A stretch of DNA of 64,000 nt from Rhizobacter sp. Root1221 (GCF_001425785.1 NZ_LMDI01000002.1:1-64000); one strand, 5' to 3'; numbered from the stretch's first letter, positions 45,906-55,378 are shown. Numbers and translations are program-made. The notes: a model not told the origin generated them from the letters alone.

Positions 45906-47252
45906 TCACTCCGACAGCTGGCGCAACGCCGACAGCGTGTGGGTCAGGGCCACGGGGTCTCGCGGCGGCTGGCGCAGGAACGCCTGCATCTCGGCGCGCA
46001 GCCGCACCGCCGCATCGGCCCGCGGATCACTGCCGGCCTGGTACTCGCCGATCTGCACCAGGAGTTCCACCTCCTGGTACGCGGCCATCAACGAGCGGAA
46101 GGCGGATGCCGCGGCCTGGTGTTCGGGGGACACCACTTGCGGCATCACCCGGCTCACGCTCGCCAGCACGTCGATCGCGGGGTAGTGGCTGGCGGAGGCC
46201 AGCTTGCGCGACAGCACCACGTGCCCGTCGAGGATGGACCGCACCTCCTCGGCGATCGGGTCGTTGTCTTCGTCCCCTTCGGTGAGCACCGAATACACCG
46301 CGGTGATCGACCCCGTGCGCCCCTGCCCGGCGCGCTCCAGCAGCTGCGGCAGCATCGAGAAGATCGACGGCGGGTAGCTGCGTCGCGTGGGCGGTTCACC
46401 GCTGGCCAGGCCGATCTCGCGCTGCGCCCGCGCAAAGCGCGTCAGCGAGTCCACCACGAGCATCACCCGCTTGCCCTGGTCGCGGAAGTGTTCAGCGATC
46501 GTGGTGGCCACCTGGGCCGACTTCACCCGCTCCATCGGCGGCCGGTCGGAGGTGGACACCACCATCACCGTCTTGGCACGGCCCGCCGCACCGAGTTCAT
46601 GTTCGATGAACTCCTTCACCTCGCGCCCGCGTTCACCGATCAATGCCACCACGTTGACGTCGGCATCGGACTGCCGCGCCAGCATGCCGAGCAGCGTGCT
46701 CTTGCCCATGCCCGGTGCGGCAAAGACCCCGATGCGCTGGCCTTCGCCGATCGTCAGCAAGCCGTCGATGGCGCGGATGCCGGTGACGATGGGCCGTTCG
46801 ATCAGGCGCCGGGCCAGCGGCGACACCGGGCCGCGGTGCACCGGGTGGAACGCGTGCGCCTCGACGGGGCCGAGGTCGTCGAGCGGCGCCCCCATCGCGT
46901 CGATCACCCGGCCCAGCAGGCCGGGGCCGACCGGGCACACATGGCCGCGGCCCGACGGAATGACCTCCGTCAACGCCGACAGCCCGGTGGTGGGGCCGAG
47001 CGGCGTGAGCAGCGCGGTCTGGTTCGAAAAGCCGATCACCTCGGCCAGCAGTGGCGGCTCGCCCGGGGTTGTCAGCTCGCAGAGTTCGCCCACGTGGGCC
47101 TGGATGCCCGTGGCATTGATCAGCATGCCCACCGCACGGCTCACCCGGCCGCGCATGGCCACCGGGGACACACGCCCCATCGCCTGCGCCAGGTCGGTCA
47201 CGAGGCCGATCGCCGCGCGCGATGGGCCGGCAGCGGGCACGGGCCGGTCCAT
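45906..47252 (-). CDS. sctN: Type III secretion ATPase SctN
   Basis: Hexameric ATPase of 448 residues that unfolds and detaches substrates from chaperones. Walker A is FAAPGMGKSTLLGM (~177-190); GERGREVKEFIEHELG, Walker B VMLVVDSLTRFARAQREIGLASGEPP and SYPPSIFSMLPQLLERAG follow. The start at 47252 overlaps the sctL stop (ATGA). A longer frame reaching 47408 is only the sctL shadow. Confidence 0.96.
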   Translation of the reverse strand: MDRPVPAAGPSRAAIGLVTDLAQAMGRVSPVAMRGRVSRAVGMLINATGIQAHVGELCELTTPGEPPLLAEVIGFSNQTALLTPLGPTTGLSALTEVIPSGRGHVCPVGPGLLGRVIDAMGAPLDDLGPVEAHAFHPVHRGPVSPLARRLIERPIVTGIRAIDGLLTIGEGQRIGVFAAPGMGKSTLLGMLARQSDADVNVVALIGERGREVKEFIEHELGAAGRAKTVMVVSTSDRPPMERVKSAQVATTIAEHFRDQGKRVMLVVDSLTRFARAQREIGLASGEPPTRRSYPPSIFSMLPQLLERAGQGRTGSITAVYSVLTEGDEDNDPIAEEVRSILDGHVVLSRKLASASHYPAIDVLASVSRVMPQVVSPEHQAAASAFRSLMAAYQEVELLVQIGEYQAGSDPRADAAVRLRAEMQAFLRQPPRDPVALTHTLSALRQLSE

Positions 47253-47878
47253 CAGCGCGCTCCTGCCGGTGGCGTCCGCAACACCGCGCGCCGGAACGCC
47301 TCGAGCTGCGCCTCGATGCCGATCTCGATCGAGCCGGACGCCGTGTGCACCGTGCACATGCCGTCCGCCAGCGATGCATCGGCCTGCACCTGGCAGTTCA
47401 TTGCCCACGGCGACGTCTCCGCGAAGTGCGTCAGCGCGGCGCGCAGCGCTGCCTCGCGGGTGGGTGGCACACGCACGCTGACGAACGCCTCCTGGCGGAT
47501 CAGTGTGTCCACCCGCCGCAGCGCCGCTTCGAACTGGGCCGCAGGTTCCGCGTCGGCCAGGAATTGGCCGATCGCCTGGACGACGATGCCGGCCATCGAT
47601 TCGCGTAGAGCGTGCAGCTGGCGCTCGGCTGCCATGGCCTCGGCAGCAAGCCGCTGCGTGTACTCGGATTTCGCGCGCTGCAGACCTTTCTCATAGCCCT
47701 TCCTTTCGCTGGCGATGGCGTCGGCCCGGGCCTGCTCGCGGATGCGCTGCGCCTCGCCCTGTGCGGCGGCAACGACTTGCGATGCGTCGAGCAGCGCGGC
47801 ATATTCGGCCTCCTTCAGCACCTTGCGTTCGCTCAGCAGCTGCAGGTTGTCGGTGGTGATCAGAAAAGCCAGTCCCAT
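47252..47878 (-). CDS. sctL: Type III secretion ATPase regulator/stator SctL
   Basis: A 208-residue cytoplasmic protein of the YscL/HrpB5/NolV/FliH group, which connects the ATPase to the cytoplasmic ring. A helical Ala/Glu/Arg-rich N-terminal half (ASQVVAAAQGEAQRIREQARADA) is followed by a globular domain with VRVPPTREAALRAAL. The identification uses this composition plus its coupled position before sctN. It overlaps sctK by 19 bases. Confidence 0.88.
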   Translation of the reverse strand: MGLAFLITTDNLQLLSERKVLKEAEYAALLDASQVVAAAQGEAQRIREQARADAIASERKGYEKGLQRAKSEYTQRLAAEAMAAERQLHALRESMAGIVVQAIGQFLADAEPAAQFEAALRRVDTLIRQEAFVSVRVPPTREAALRAALTHFAETSPWAMNCQVQADASLADGMCTVHTASGSIEIGIEAQLEAFRRAVLRTPPAGAR

Positions 47879-48528
47879 TGCGGCAACCTTTCGGGAACGA
47901 TGCAGAGCAGGATCACTTCGATGAGCTGCGCCTGCTGCGCGGGCCGAAGCACCGGCAGCGGACGCGACGACACGCGGCGCGGCAGCTTGCGCCGCACGTG
48001 GCCGGACAGCACCTCGCCCGTGCCCGACAGCGCCGCCAGCAGCAGCCGGTGCCCGCGGTCCACCACCAGGTGCCCGGCACCGCTGGGCCGCGCCTCCAGG
48101 TCGCGGAGGTTCATCGCGAAGTGGTCCAGGTGTGGCAGGCGGTCCAGCACGAACGGCACCGCATCCGCGTCGTAGCGCCGGGCCTGCCGTTCGAGGGCCC
48201 GGGCCAGCCCGCGCTGGCGAAACGCCGGGCGGTGCACCGCAAAGCCGCAGTAGGCCGCGAGGCGCCGCAGCGACGGGCCGTCGACCAGTGCGAGCCGTTC
48301 TGCCGGATCGTCGAACGACCAGACGGGCGGCGGCGCATCGGCGGCGCGCAACACGTCACCCAGCACCGCGCGGCCGGCGGCACCGAAGCGCCGGTGCCGC
48401 GCGGGCCAGCCGGCCGGGAGCCAGCTCGGGTGCAGGTCCTGCTCGGGGTGCAGGTTCAGCGCCACGAGCCGCTGTGCGAGCAGCAGCGCGTGGGGCGACT
48501 GGCTGAGCGGGGTCGGTGTGGAGTCCAT
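47860..48528 (-). CDS. sctK: Type III secretion sorting platform protein SctK
   Basis: A 222-residue protein in the place of YscK/HrpB4/NolU, between sctJ and sctL. Features such as NLHPEQDLHPSWLP near the N-terminus and RPLPVLRPAQQAQLIEVILLCIVPE at the end fit this poorly conserved family. SctK anchors SctQ pods to SctD. The call rests on gene order I-J-K-L-N-O-T, shared with the Hrp2 and rhizobial systems, more than on sequence. Confidence 0.8.
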   Translation of the reverse strand: MDSTPTPLSQSPHALLLAQRLVALNLHPEQDLHPSWLPAGWPARHRRFGAAGRAVLGDVLRAADAPPPVWSFDDPAERLALVDGPSLRRLAAYCGFAVHRPAFRQRGLARALERQARRYDADAVPFVLDRLPHLDHFAMNLRDLEARPSGAGHLVVDRGHRLLLAALSGTGEVLSGHVRRKLPRRVSSRPLPVLRPAQQAQLIEVILLCIVPERLPQWDWLF

Positions 48529-48540
48529 CGTGCGGGCCGG

Positions 48541-49311
48541 TCAACGGGCAGGCCGGATGCGGCTCAGCCAGGTGCGCCAATCGAGCCCCTGGCGCTTGAG
48601 CAGGTGCGGCAGCGCGACGAGCGCCGCCACCGCGGCGGCGGCCAGGCCCAGCAGCACGAAGCGCGCACCACCGGGCAGGCCATCCCATGCGCCCATGGCA
48701 GCGCCCCCCGCCGCGGCGGGCCGGGGCCCCGCGGCCCGCGCCGGGAACAGCGACAGCGACACCTGCTCGTGTGCCAGCCCCTCGATGCTGTGCGCCACGA
48801 GGTCCTTGACCATCGGGACCAGCAGGCGCAGGTCCGTGTCCGGCTGGTGCTTGATGAAGACGGCGGCCGATGACGGCCGCACCTTCTCGCTCAGCGGGTC
48901 GCTGGCCGGCACCACCACGTGCACCCGGGCCGCCACCACGCCGTCGATCTGGTTGAGCGTCTGCGACAGCTCCTGCGACAACGCGTGGATGTAGCGCATG
49001 CGTTCCTCGGACGGCGTGGACACGAGGCCCTGCTTCTGGAACATGTCGCCCATCGACACGAAACGGTCGTGGGGCAGGCCGTTCGCGCGGAGCACGTCGA
49101 GCGCGCGGCCGAGGTCACCCTCCTCCACCTGCAGCTGCCAGCCGGCCTCGCCCTCGCGCTCCTTCGATGCGGACAGCGACTGCGCCGTCAGGGCGGCGAG
49201 CATCTCGTTCGCCTCCTGCTCGTTCAGGTTCGAGTAGAGGCCGACCTTGCAGCCGGCCAGGACGGCGCACAGCAACACGGCGGCGCCCAGCCGCGGCAGG
49301 TGGTCAATCAT
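48541..49311 (-). CDS. sctJ: Type III secretion inner-ring lipoprotein SctJ
   Basis: A 256-residue lipoprotein with signal peptide and lipobox VLAGC. The mature part begins KVGLYSNLNEQEANEMLAAL, the YscJ/HrcJ/PrgK signature, followed by QKQGLVSTPSEERMRYIHALSQELSQTLNQIDGVVAARVHVVVP. A C-terminal membrane helix (GARFVLLGLAAAAVAALVAL) anchors it to the inner membrane. It overlaps sctI by 8 bases. Confidence 0.95.
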   Translation of the reverse strand: MIDHLPRLGAAVLLCAVLAGCKVGLYSNLNEQEANEMLAALTAQSLSASKEREGEAGWQLQVEEGDLGRALDVLRANGLPHDRFVSMGDMFQKQGLVSTPSEERMRYIHALSQELSQTLNQIDGVVAARVHVVVPASDPLSEKVRPSSAAVFIKHQPDTDLRLLVPMVKDLVAHSIEGLAHEQVSLSLFPARAAGPRPAAAGGAAMGAWDGLPGGARFVLLGLAAAAVAALVALPHLLKRQGLDWRTWLSRIRPAR

Positions 49312-49669
49312 GGCGGTTGAACAGCTGCTTGAAGATGCCGGTGAAGCCGCTGGTCACCGCCACGGTGACGTGCATCTTCCCGAGGAATTCCATGCGCTGG
49401 CCCAGCACGTCCATCATCACGTACTGCGACTTGATGGGGTCGGCCGGGTCCTGCAGGCTCGACAGCTGCTGCACCAGGTCCGTCGTGGCCGAGCCGGGCG
49501 AACCCGACGGGGACGGTGCCGGCCCGGTGCCGGCCGACGTGGCCTCGCCCACGCCCTTCATCAGGTCGGCGAACATGCGGGCGCCCGCGGTGTCTTGCGC
49601 GGGTGCGCCGTGGGGTGGCGGCAGCGCACCGAGCGCGGCAACCGCGGACGGATCGACGGATGTGACCAT
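49304..49669 (-). CDS. sctI: Type III secretion inner rod protein SctI
   Basis: A 121-residue protein with a disordered N-terminal half (Pro/Ser/Gly/Thr-rich) and a helical C-terminus ending MDVLGQRMEFLGKMHVTVAVTSGFTGIFKQLFNRHD. This matches the style of YscI/HrpB2/PrgJ inner rod proteins, and it lies directly before sctJ as in many systems. GGAGG precedes the ATG. Confidence 0.75.
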   Translation of the reverse strand: MVTSVDPSAVAALGALPPPHGAPAQDTAGARMFADLMKGVGEATSAGTGPAPSPSGSPGSATTDLVQQLSSLQDPADPIKSQYVMMDVLGQRMEFLGKMHVTVAVTSGFTGIFKQLFNRHD

Positions 49670-49724
49670 CGGAACCTCCTTGAATGTGGGTCAGTGATCG
49701 GGACACCCGGCCCGGCCGAGCCGG

Positions 49725-49743
49725 ACCGGGGCCCCGCCCCGGT
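49725..49743 (-). terminator. Hairpin after the putative needle gene
   Basis: ACCGGGGC / GCCCCGGT, an 8-bp perfect stem with a 3-base loop, begins 4 bases past the stop at 49748. No T-run follows. It may stabilise the upstream mRNA or reduce read-through to sctI, so that the abundant needle subunit is made in excess. Confidence 0.5.
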
Positions 49744-49747
49744 GGCG

Positions 49748-49966
49748 TCAGGCCGCCGAGGAACCGCGGGTGATGTGGCTGCCGAACTGCTTGATCAGCT
49801 CGGTGTTGCCAGCGGTGATGCTCATGACGAGCGCCGTCTTCTGTTGCCCTTCCGACGTCTGGCGCTGCGCGGTCGCCGTGGCGGCGCTCATCGCGGCGCT
49901 GTCGGCGGCGGCTTGCTTCTGGGCGGCAATGGAAGCGGCGGTGTCGGGGGAAATGCCATCGGCCAT
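49748..49966 (-). CDS. Putative type III needle/pilus subunit (SctF-like)
   Basis: A 72-residue protein rich in Ala, Ser, Gln and Thr, mostly helical, without signal peptide or cysteine, ending GNTELIKQFGSHITRGSSAA. It has the strongest ribosome site of the operon (AGGAGAACAGAC-ATG). Size, composition and position between sctD and sctI fit a needle or Hrp-pilin-like subunit. I see no clear match to the classical SctF pattern, so the call rests on context. The in-frame extension to 50080 is not coding-like. Confidence 0.5.
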   Translation of the reverse strand: MADGISPDTAASIAAQKQAAADSAAMSAATATAQRQTSEGQQKTALVMSITAGNTELIKQFGSHITRGSSAA

Positions 49967-50097
49967 GTCTGTTCTCCTGGTAGTGAATGAATCCTCGGGC
50001 GAGGACGGGGACATCTGCCACCGCGCGCGGACGTCCACGCGCGGCGGCAAATCGGGAAGCCGGCCGGCCAACGGCCGCACGGCGGATCGGGATCAGG

Positions 50098-51246
50098 TCA
50101 TCGGGGTGCCTCCACGGCAACGGGTGCCGAGGCGGCGGCGTCAGCGGCCGCCGCGCGGTCGGGGCTGAGGTTCGCCAGTTCGTCGCCGGACTTCAGCACC
50201 GCGCCTTCGAAGTACACGTTGCCGTTGGCCAGCTGGATGTAGCGCAGCCCCTGGCCGTCGTCGGTGATGCTGACCATCCGCGACGGCAGCACCTTCTGCC
50301 AGGCGGCCCACTGGTCACGCGCCTCCGCGGCCGCCTCGACGGGCTTGGGCTTGTACTGGACCTTGTCGGTCACCCGCACCGCCGGGTGCAGGTCGTCGCG
50401 CAGGCGCAGCACCTTGTCCTGCACGTCGGCCCGTTCGGTGCGGCCGGACACGGCGATCAGCCCCTTGCCCTCGTACGTCACCGCCAGGCCCGGGTCGCTG
50501 ACGAACCGGCGCGACTGGTCGATCAGTTCATCGACGGCATGCACCCGAACGATCACCCGCTGGCCGAACGGCTGCATCGACTGGTTCAGGCGGGCGCGCC
50601 GGGACTGCGACTCGACAAAGCCCGTCACGGTCACCTGGCCCGCGCCCGACACCACTGCATCGGTTTCCGGAAAGTCCTTCAGCACACTTTCGATCGCTGC
50701 AAGGTCGACCAGGCCTGCGCCCGGCCGGCCTTCCGACGCATTGCCGGCCAGGCCCCACCATGCGGCGGCCATCGTCACCACCCACACCCCGGCGGCCACT
50801 GCCCAGGTGCGCCACGTGCTGCGGGGTGTGGCCGGCGCGGCCAGGGTGGTATCGGACGCGAGCAGCTCGGCATCCCCGTCGAGGAACATCGACTCGCTCG
50901 TGTCGCGCGCCTGTTCGTTCACGGGGTAGTTGCGTTCGATCTGGAAGTCGATCGCGCCGATCGTGACCACGTCGCCCACCACGACACTGCGGCGTGTGAC
51001 CGGCATGGGCACGCCGTTGATGGCCGCGGCGGCCTCGCCGATCCGCTGCACCGACAGCGCCACGTCACCCACCGTGAACACCAGGTGCTGGGCCTGCGCA
51101 TCGGACGCGGGCAGCAGGATCTGGCTGTCCGGGCCCGACCCCACCCGGTTCGTACCGGGCGAGAGCAGGATGGTGCGGCCACGGATCGCCCCGCTCAGGA
51201 ACCGCAGGCACCACCCGGGCGCCGGAGACAACGTGGCGTGGCTCAT
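50098..51246 (-). CDS. sctD: Type III secretion inner-membrane ring protein SctD
   Basis: A 382-residue bitopic protein. The cytoplasmic N-terminal FHA-like domain (LRFLSGAIRGRTILLSPGTNRVGSG) covers residues ~12-108. One membrane helix (~146-167) leads to a periplasmic part with ring-building motifs, for example VTVTGFVESQSRRARLNQSM and IAVSGRTERADVQDKVL. It matches YscD/HrpD5-type proteins. The start at 51246 gives a 4-base overlap with the sctC stop. The frame upstream of that is a shadow of sctC. Confidence 0.9.
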   Translation of the reverse strand: MSHATLSPAPGWCLRFLSGAIRGRTILLSPGTNRVGSGPDSQILLPASDAQAQHLVFTVGDVALSVQRIGEAAAAINGVPMPVTRRSVVVGDVVTIGAIDFQIERNYPVNEQARDTSESMFLDGDAELLASDTTLAAPATPRSTWRTWAVAAGVWVVTMAAAWWGLAGNASEGRPGAGLVDLAAIESVLKDFPETDAVVSGAGQVTVTGFVESQSRRARLNQSMQPFGQRVIVRVHAVDELIDQSRRFVSDPGLAVTYEGKGLIAVSGRTERADVQDKVLRLRDDLHPAVRVTDKVQYKPKPVEAAAEARDQWAAWQKVLPSRMVSITDDGQGLRYIQLANGNVYFEGAVLKSGDELANLSPDRAAAADAAASAPVAVEAPR

Positions 51247-53024
51247 GAGCGTTCGCTCCCCCCATCGAACGGCGTGACCGGCGGGGCCGGCGCCGGCACG
51301 GGCGGCATCGGCAGCTGCGCGGCCACACCCGGCGTCACGAATCGCGGCGTCAGCAGGTAGAAGCGCTCGAGGTTCGACTGTTTCTTCGACTGGTACTTGA
51401 AGAGGTTGCCGACGTAGGGGATCTTCGACAGCCCGGGCACCCCGCTCATCGTGTTCGTGCGCTCCTCCGACGAGTAGCCCGCCAGCAGCACCCCCTGCCC
51501 GTCGCCCACCATCGCCTGCGTGATGACACTGCGGCGACGCACGATCGGCAGGTTGTCCACCGTGTCGGACGTGACGCTGTCGTCGTTGATGTTGATCGTC
51601 ATCATCACGCCACGGCCGCCCGGCTCGTCGATCACGAGCGGCGTCACGCGCACGTCGGTGCCGGCGATCACGGTGTACAGGCTCGAGTCCTGGAAGCCCG
51701 GCACCTTGATGTAGAACTCGCTCTTGTTCTCGAGGCTCGCCTCGGTGTTGTCGAGCGTCAGCACCTTCGGCCGTGCCACGAAGTTCGCCTGGCCCTTCGT
51801 GGCGAGCGCACTCACCCGTGCCAGCAGGAAGTTGCGCAACTCGCTGCCGAGGTTCGCGGTGAACACGCCGCCCGCCGGCACCGTGGCCCCGGTCTGGCCG
51901 GCGGTGGTGGCGCCGTTGGCCCACGACAGCGGGGCGTTGGTGCCGTTGCCTGTCTGGAAGTCGGCGTGCTTGCCGTGCAGGCGCCAGTCCACCCCCAGGT
52001 TGTCGAGCGTGTCGCTGCTGATGTCCATGATCGTCACCTCGATCTCCACGAGGCGCGGTTTCATGTCCATCGACGCGATCAGCTCGGCATACCGTGGCAT
52101 GCGTTCGGGCAGGTCACGCACCAGCACCGCGTTCATGCGGGTGTCGACGTGGAACTGCGGCAAGTCGTGCCGGATCATCGGCGGCGCGTTGCCGTCACCA
52201 TCATCGGACGGCGCGGACATCGCGTTGGCATCCACCTTCGGCGCATTGACGGTGGCGCCCGATGGCAGCTTGATCTGGCGGTTGCCGGTGACCCGCGGCA
52301 TCGCCATCGCGCCGCCCACCGACATACCACCCACCGTGCCGCCGCCGCCACTGTCGCTTCGCGGGTCGAACAGGCTGCGCAACACACTCACGACCCCGGG
52401 CACACCCACCTCCTTGCCGGAGCGGCGGATCTGGAAGTCGGCCGCCCACGCGTACTTCAGCGGGAACAGGCGCACCTCGGCCTTGTCCACCTGCGACGCG
52501 CGGTAGTCGATCGACTTGACCACCTGCCGCACCGCGTCGACATACCGTTTCGGGCCGGAGACGAACACGTGGTTGTCGGCCGCGTTGACCGTCAGCGGGA
52601 ACCGCTTGTCCGTCAGCTGCATGCGGCTGATGGCTTCGGTGATGCGGGCGGCGTTGCTGCCGGAGATGGGCAGCACCTCGCTGCGTGCGTCGCTGGCGGG
52701 CTCGATGAACAGCAGCGCGCCGTCGTAGTAGTACGTGAGGCCGTAGCTCGCGCACACCCCGTCGAGGATCTGCCGGGCCGACCCCGTCGACTTCCCGCTG
52801 ATGACGAACTTGCCGCTGATGAGGCCGTCGATCTTCGGGTCGATCACCGCGGTGGTGCCTTGCGACGCCGCCAGCTCGCGCAGGAAGTCGACCAGCCGCT
52901 TTTCGTTGGCCAGCACCTGGAACGACTTGCTGGACCAGCGCAGCTCGGCCGCACCCGCCGGTGCCACACCCGCCAGCATCACAGCGAGCGCCAGCGCGGC
53001 GAAGAGAGGAAGACCGGTTTTCAT
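51243..53024 (-). CDS. sctC: Type III secretion outer-membrane secretin SctC
   Basis: Secretin of 593 residues with a signal peptide (LALAVMLAGVAPAGAA). N0 and N1 domains begin at WSSKSFQVLANEKRLVDFLRELA and VFVSGPKRYVDAVRQVVKSID. A Gly-rich flexible insert (residues ~230-285) interrupts the N-terminal half. The secretin core has VEIEVTIMDISSDTLDNLGVDWRL, FVARPKVLTLDNTEA and the signature VPGLSKIPYVGNLFKYQS. A secretin distinguishes this locus from a flagellar system. It overlaps sctS by 4 bases. Confidence 0.95.
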   Translation of the reverse strand: MKTGLPLFAALALAVMLAGVAPAGAAELRWSSKSFQVLANEKRLVDFLRELAASQGTTAVIDPKIDGLISGKFVISGKSTGSARQILDGVCASYGLTYYYDGALLFIEPASDARSEVLPISGSNAARITEAISRMQLTDKRFPLTVNAADNHVFVSGPKRYVDAVRQVVKSIDYRASQVDKAEVRLFPLKYAWAADFQIRRSGKEVGVPGVVSVLRSLFDPRSDSGGGGTVGGMSVGGAMAMPRVTGNRQIKLPSGATVNAPKVDANAMSAPSDDGDGNAPPMIRHDLPQFHVDTRMNAVLVRDLPERMPRYAELIASMDMKPRLVEIEVTIMDISSDTLDNLGVDWRLHGKHADFQTGNGTNAPLSWANGATTAGQTGATVPAGGVFTANLGSELRNFLLARVSALATKGQANFVARPKVLTLDNTEASLENKSEFYIKVPGFQDSSLYTVIAGTDVRVTPLVIDEPGGRGVMMTININDDSVTSDTVDNLPIVRRRSVITQAMVGDGQGVLLAGYSSEERTNTMSGVPGLSKIPYVGNLFKYQSKKQSNLERFYLLTPRFVTPGVAAQLPMPPVPAPAPPVTPFDGGSERS

Positions 53025-53287
53025 GGCAACTGGCTCACGACGTGGAAGGCCCGCTCGGCAAAACCCATCACCTGCCGGCCCGACCAGCCCGTGGTGAGGA
53101 CGATCGTCACCATCACCGCGACCTGGCGCAACGACTGGCCGATGCTCTGGTCCTGGATCTGGGTGACGGTCTGCAGCGTGGCCACGCCCAGCGCCGTCAG
53201 GGTCGCCACCACCACGACGGGCAGCGACACCCAGATGATCACGAGCAGCGCGTCGCGGGTGAGGGACAGGATGTCGACAGGGGTCAT
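53021..53287 (-). CDS. sctS: Type III secretion export apparatus protein SctS
   Basis: An 88-residue protein with two membrane helices and the family segment TALGVATLQTVTQIQDQSIGQSLR (YscS/HrcS/FliQ). It forms the export gate with SctR and SctT. Here it lies between sctV and sctC, far from sctR on the other strand, which is unusual because sctR-S-T are normally adjacent. Confidence 0.93.
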   Translation of the reverse strand: MTPVDILSLTRDALLVIIWVSLPVVVVATLTALGVATLQTVTQIQDQSIGQSLRQVAVMVTIVLTTGWSGRQVMGFAERAFHVVSQLP

Positions 53288-53305
53288 TGAACAAGGGCCT
53301 CGCGG

Positions 53306-55378
53306 TCAGGCGGCCTGCGGGTTGGTGATCCAGCCCACAGGCTGGAGCGCGACGTCGTCATCGACCTCCTGGTACGACAGCACCGGGAGGTGGGGCGCCA
53401 TGGGTTCGACGAGCAACTTGATGTAGCGGCGCAGGTCGGTCGGGGCCACGGCCACGACACCGCGCGGGGCCGTCTCCAGCACGCGCCGCAGCTGGTCGAG
53501 GATGTCCTGCTTGACAGCCGGACTGAGCGCCAGCAGGTTGCCGCGCACCACCCGCTCCACCGCCGCCTCCACCCGGTCGAGCAACGCGGCATCGAACATC
53601 ACCGCGTTGAGCCTGCGGTCGGCACCCACGTGGCGGCTGGTGATGTAGCGGCCGAGGTCGACACGCACGAGCTCGGTGAGCGAGATCGAGTCGGCCTCCT
53701 TCGGCGCCCAGCGCACGAGGCTCTCGAAGATCACGGTCAGGTTGCGGATGGGGATGCCCTCCTGCAGCAGCCGGCGCAACACCTCGGCGATGCGCTGCGG
53801 CGGCACGGTGCGGGCCACTTCGGCCGCGAGATCGGGCACGTCGCGCTGGGCACCATGGATCAGGCGCTGCACTTCCTGCAGGCCGATCAACCGCGGTGCA
53901 TGCTGGCGGATCACCGCCTCGACGTGGGCGACCAGCACGTCCTCGCAGGTGAGTGCGGTGCCACCGGCCGCTGCCGGAGGCAGCCACACCGCCCGCGGGA
54001 ACGGGCCGAACGGCTCGGCCACCACCGCCTCGGGCGGTGGCACGCGCGGGTCCGTGGGGTCGAGCAACATCCAGCCGGGCCGCAGCGCGCCGGTGGACAC
54101 CACCACGTCCTGCACCAGCACCTGGTACGACGCCGGGTCGGCCATCGTGCCTTCGGCGAGCTGCAGCCGCGGGAACACCGGGCCGAGGTCGCGTTCCACC
54201 CGGCCCTTGGCCGCGGCCATGCCGCGGTCGAACGCGTGGCGGTCCACCCGCGGGCGCAGTTCGTGGGCGAGCCGCACGGCCACCGGATAGGCCGTGGCGT
54301 CGCGCGTGTCCTCGCCATCGGCCTCCTCGCCCGTCGCGTGGTGCGTGATCCATTCCGGCGTGCGGCCACGCTGGCGGGCCGAACGCAGCAGGAAGCCGCT
54401 CGCCCCGATCACCACCACCCACAGGCCGAAGGCCCACTTCGGGAACCCGGGCACCAGCAGGAAACTGCTGAGCGCCAGGGCCGCCACGAGCAATGCGCGC
54501 GGGTGGCCGCCGATCTGGCCGAGGATCTGCCCGGCCAGCGCCGGGTTGCCCCCACCGGACGACGTGACGCGCGTGATGACCACCCCCGCCGCGATGGACA
54601 CCAGCAGCGACGGGATCTGCGACACCATGCCGTCGCCCACCGTCAGGATCGCGTAGCGCTGCAAGGCCTGGCCCACGCTCATGTCGTGCATCAGCGAACC
54701 GATGGCCACACCAGCCAGGATGTTGACCAGCGCGATGACGATGCCGGCGATGGCATCGCCCTTGACGAACTTCATCGCCCCGTCCATCGCGCCGTGCAGC
54801 TGGCATTCCTGTTCGAGCGCCTGGCGGCGCAGCAGCGCCTGCGCGGGCGACAGCACACCGGCCCGCACGTCGGCGTCGATGCTCATCTGCTTGCCGGGCA
54901 TGGCGTCGAGCGCGAACCGGGCCGCCACTTCCGCCACCCGCTCCGAGCCTTTGGCGATCACGATGAACTGCACGACCGCGATGATGATGAACACCACCCC
55001 GCCCACCACCACGTTGTTGCCCACGATCAGCTTGCCGAACGTGTCGATGATGTGGCCCGCGTTGGCGTGCAGCAGGATGAGCTTCGTGGAGGCGATGTTC
55101 AGCGCCAGCCGGAACAGCGTCGTGAACAGCAGCAGCGACGGGAACGTGGACAGCGACAGGGCCGACGGCACGTACATCGCCACGATCAGCAGCACCAGGC
55201 TGATGGCGAGGTTGCTCGTGATCAGCAGGTCGAGCAGCGGCGTGGGCAACGGCAGCACGAACAGCGCCACGATCGCCACCAGCAGGCCCGCGAGCAGCAG
55301 GTCGTTGTGGCGTGCCGCGCGGGCGAACAGGTCGCGCAGCGGATAGCCGGTGGGGAAGGATTGCGGGCGCAACGGCAT
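53306..55378 (-). CDS. sctV: Type III secretion export gate protein SctV
   Basis: Major export gate protein of 690 residues (HrcV/LcrD/FlhA family). Seven to eight membrane helices lie in residues 20-325, with LFTTLFRLALNIASTKLIL, KGSERVAEVAARFALDAMPGKQMSIDADVRAG and VGDGMVSQIPSLLVSIAAGVVITR. The cytoplasmic domain follows, with VQRLIHGAQRDVPDLAAEV and EGIPIRNLTVIFESL. An in-frame TTG at 55402 would add 8 residues; the ATG is preferred but neither has a strong ribosome site. First gene of the large minus-strand operon. Confidence 0.93.
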   Translation of the reverse strand: MPLRPQSFPTGYPLRDLFARAARHNDLLLAGLLVAIVALFVLPLPTPLLDLLITSNLAISLVLLIVAMYVPSALSLSTFPSLLLFTTLFRLALNIASTKLILLHANAGHIIDTFGKLIVGNNVVVGGVVFIIIAVVQFIVIAKGSERVAEVAARFALDAMPGKQMSIDADVRAGVLSPAQALLRRQALEQECQLHGAMDGAMKFVKGDAIAGIVIALVNILAGVAIGSLMHDMSVGQALQRYAILTVGDGMVSQIPSLLVSIAAGVVITRVTSSGGGNPALAGQILGQIGGHPRALLVAALALSSFLLVPGFPKWAFGLWVVVIGASGFLLRSARQRGRTPEWITHHATGEEADGEDTRDATAYPVAVRLAHELRPRVDRHAFDRGMAAAKGRVERDLGPVFPRLQLAEGTMADPASYQVLVQDVVVSTGALRPGWMLLDPTDPRVPPPEAVVAEPFGPFPRAVWLPPAAAGGTALTCEDVLVAHVEAVIRQHAPRLIGLQEVQRLIHGAQRDVPDLAAEVARTVPPQRIAEVLRRLLQEGIPIRNLTVIFESLVRWAPKEADSISLTELVRVDLGRYITSRHVGADRRLNAVMFDAALLDRVEAAVERVVRGNLLALSPAVKQDILDQLRRVLETAPRGVVAVAPTDLRRYIKLLVEPMAPHLPVLSYQEVDDDVALQPVGWITNPQAA

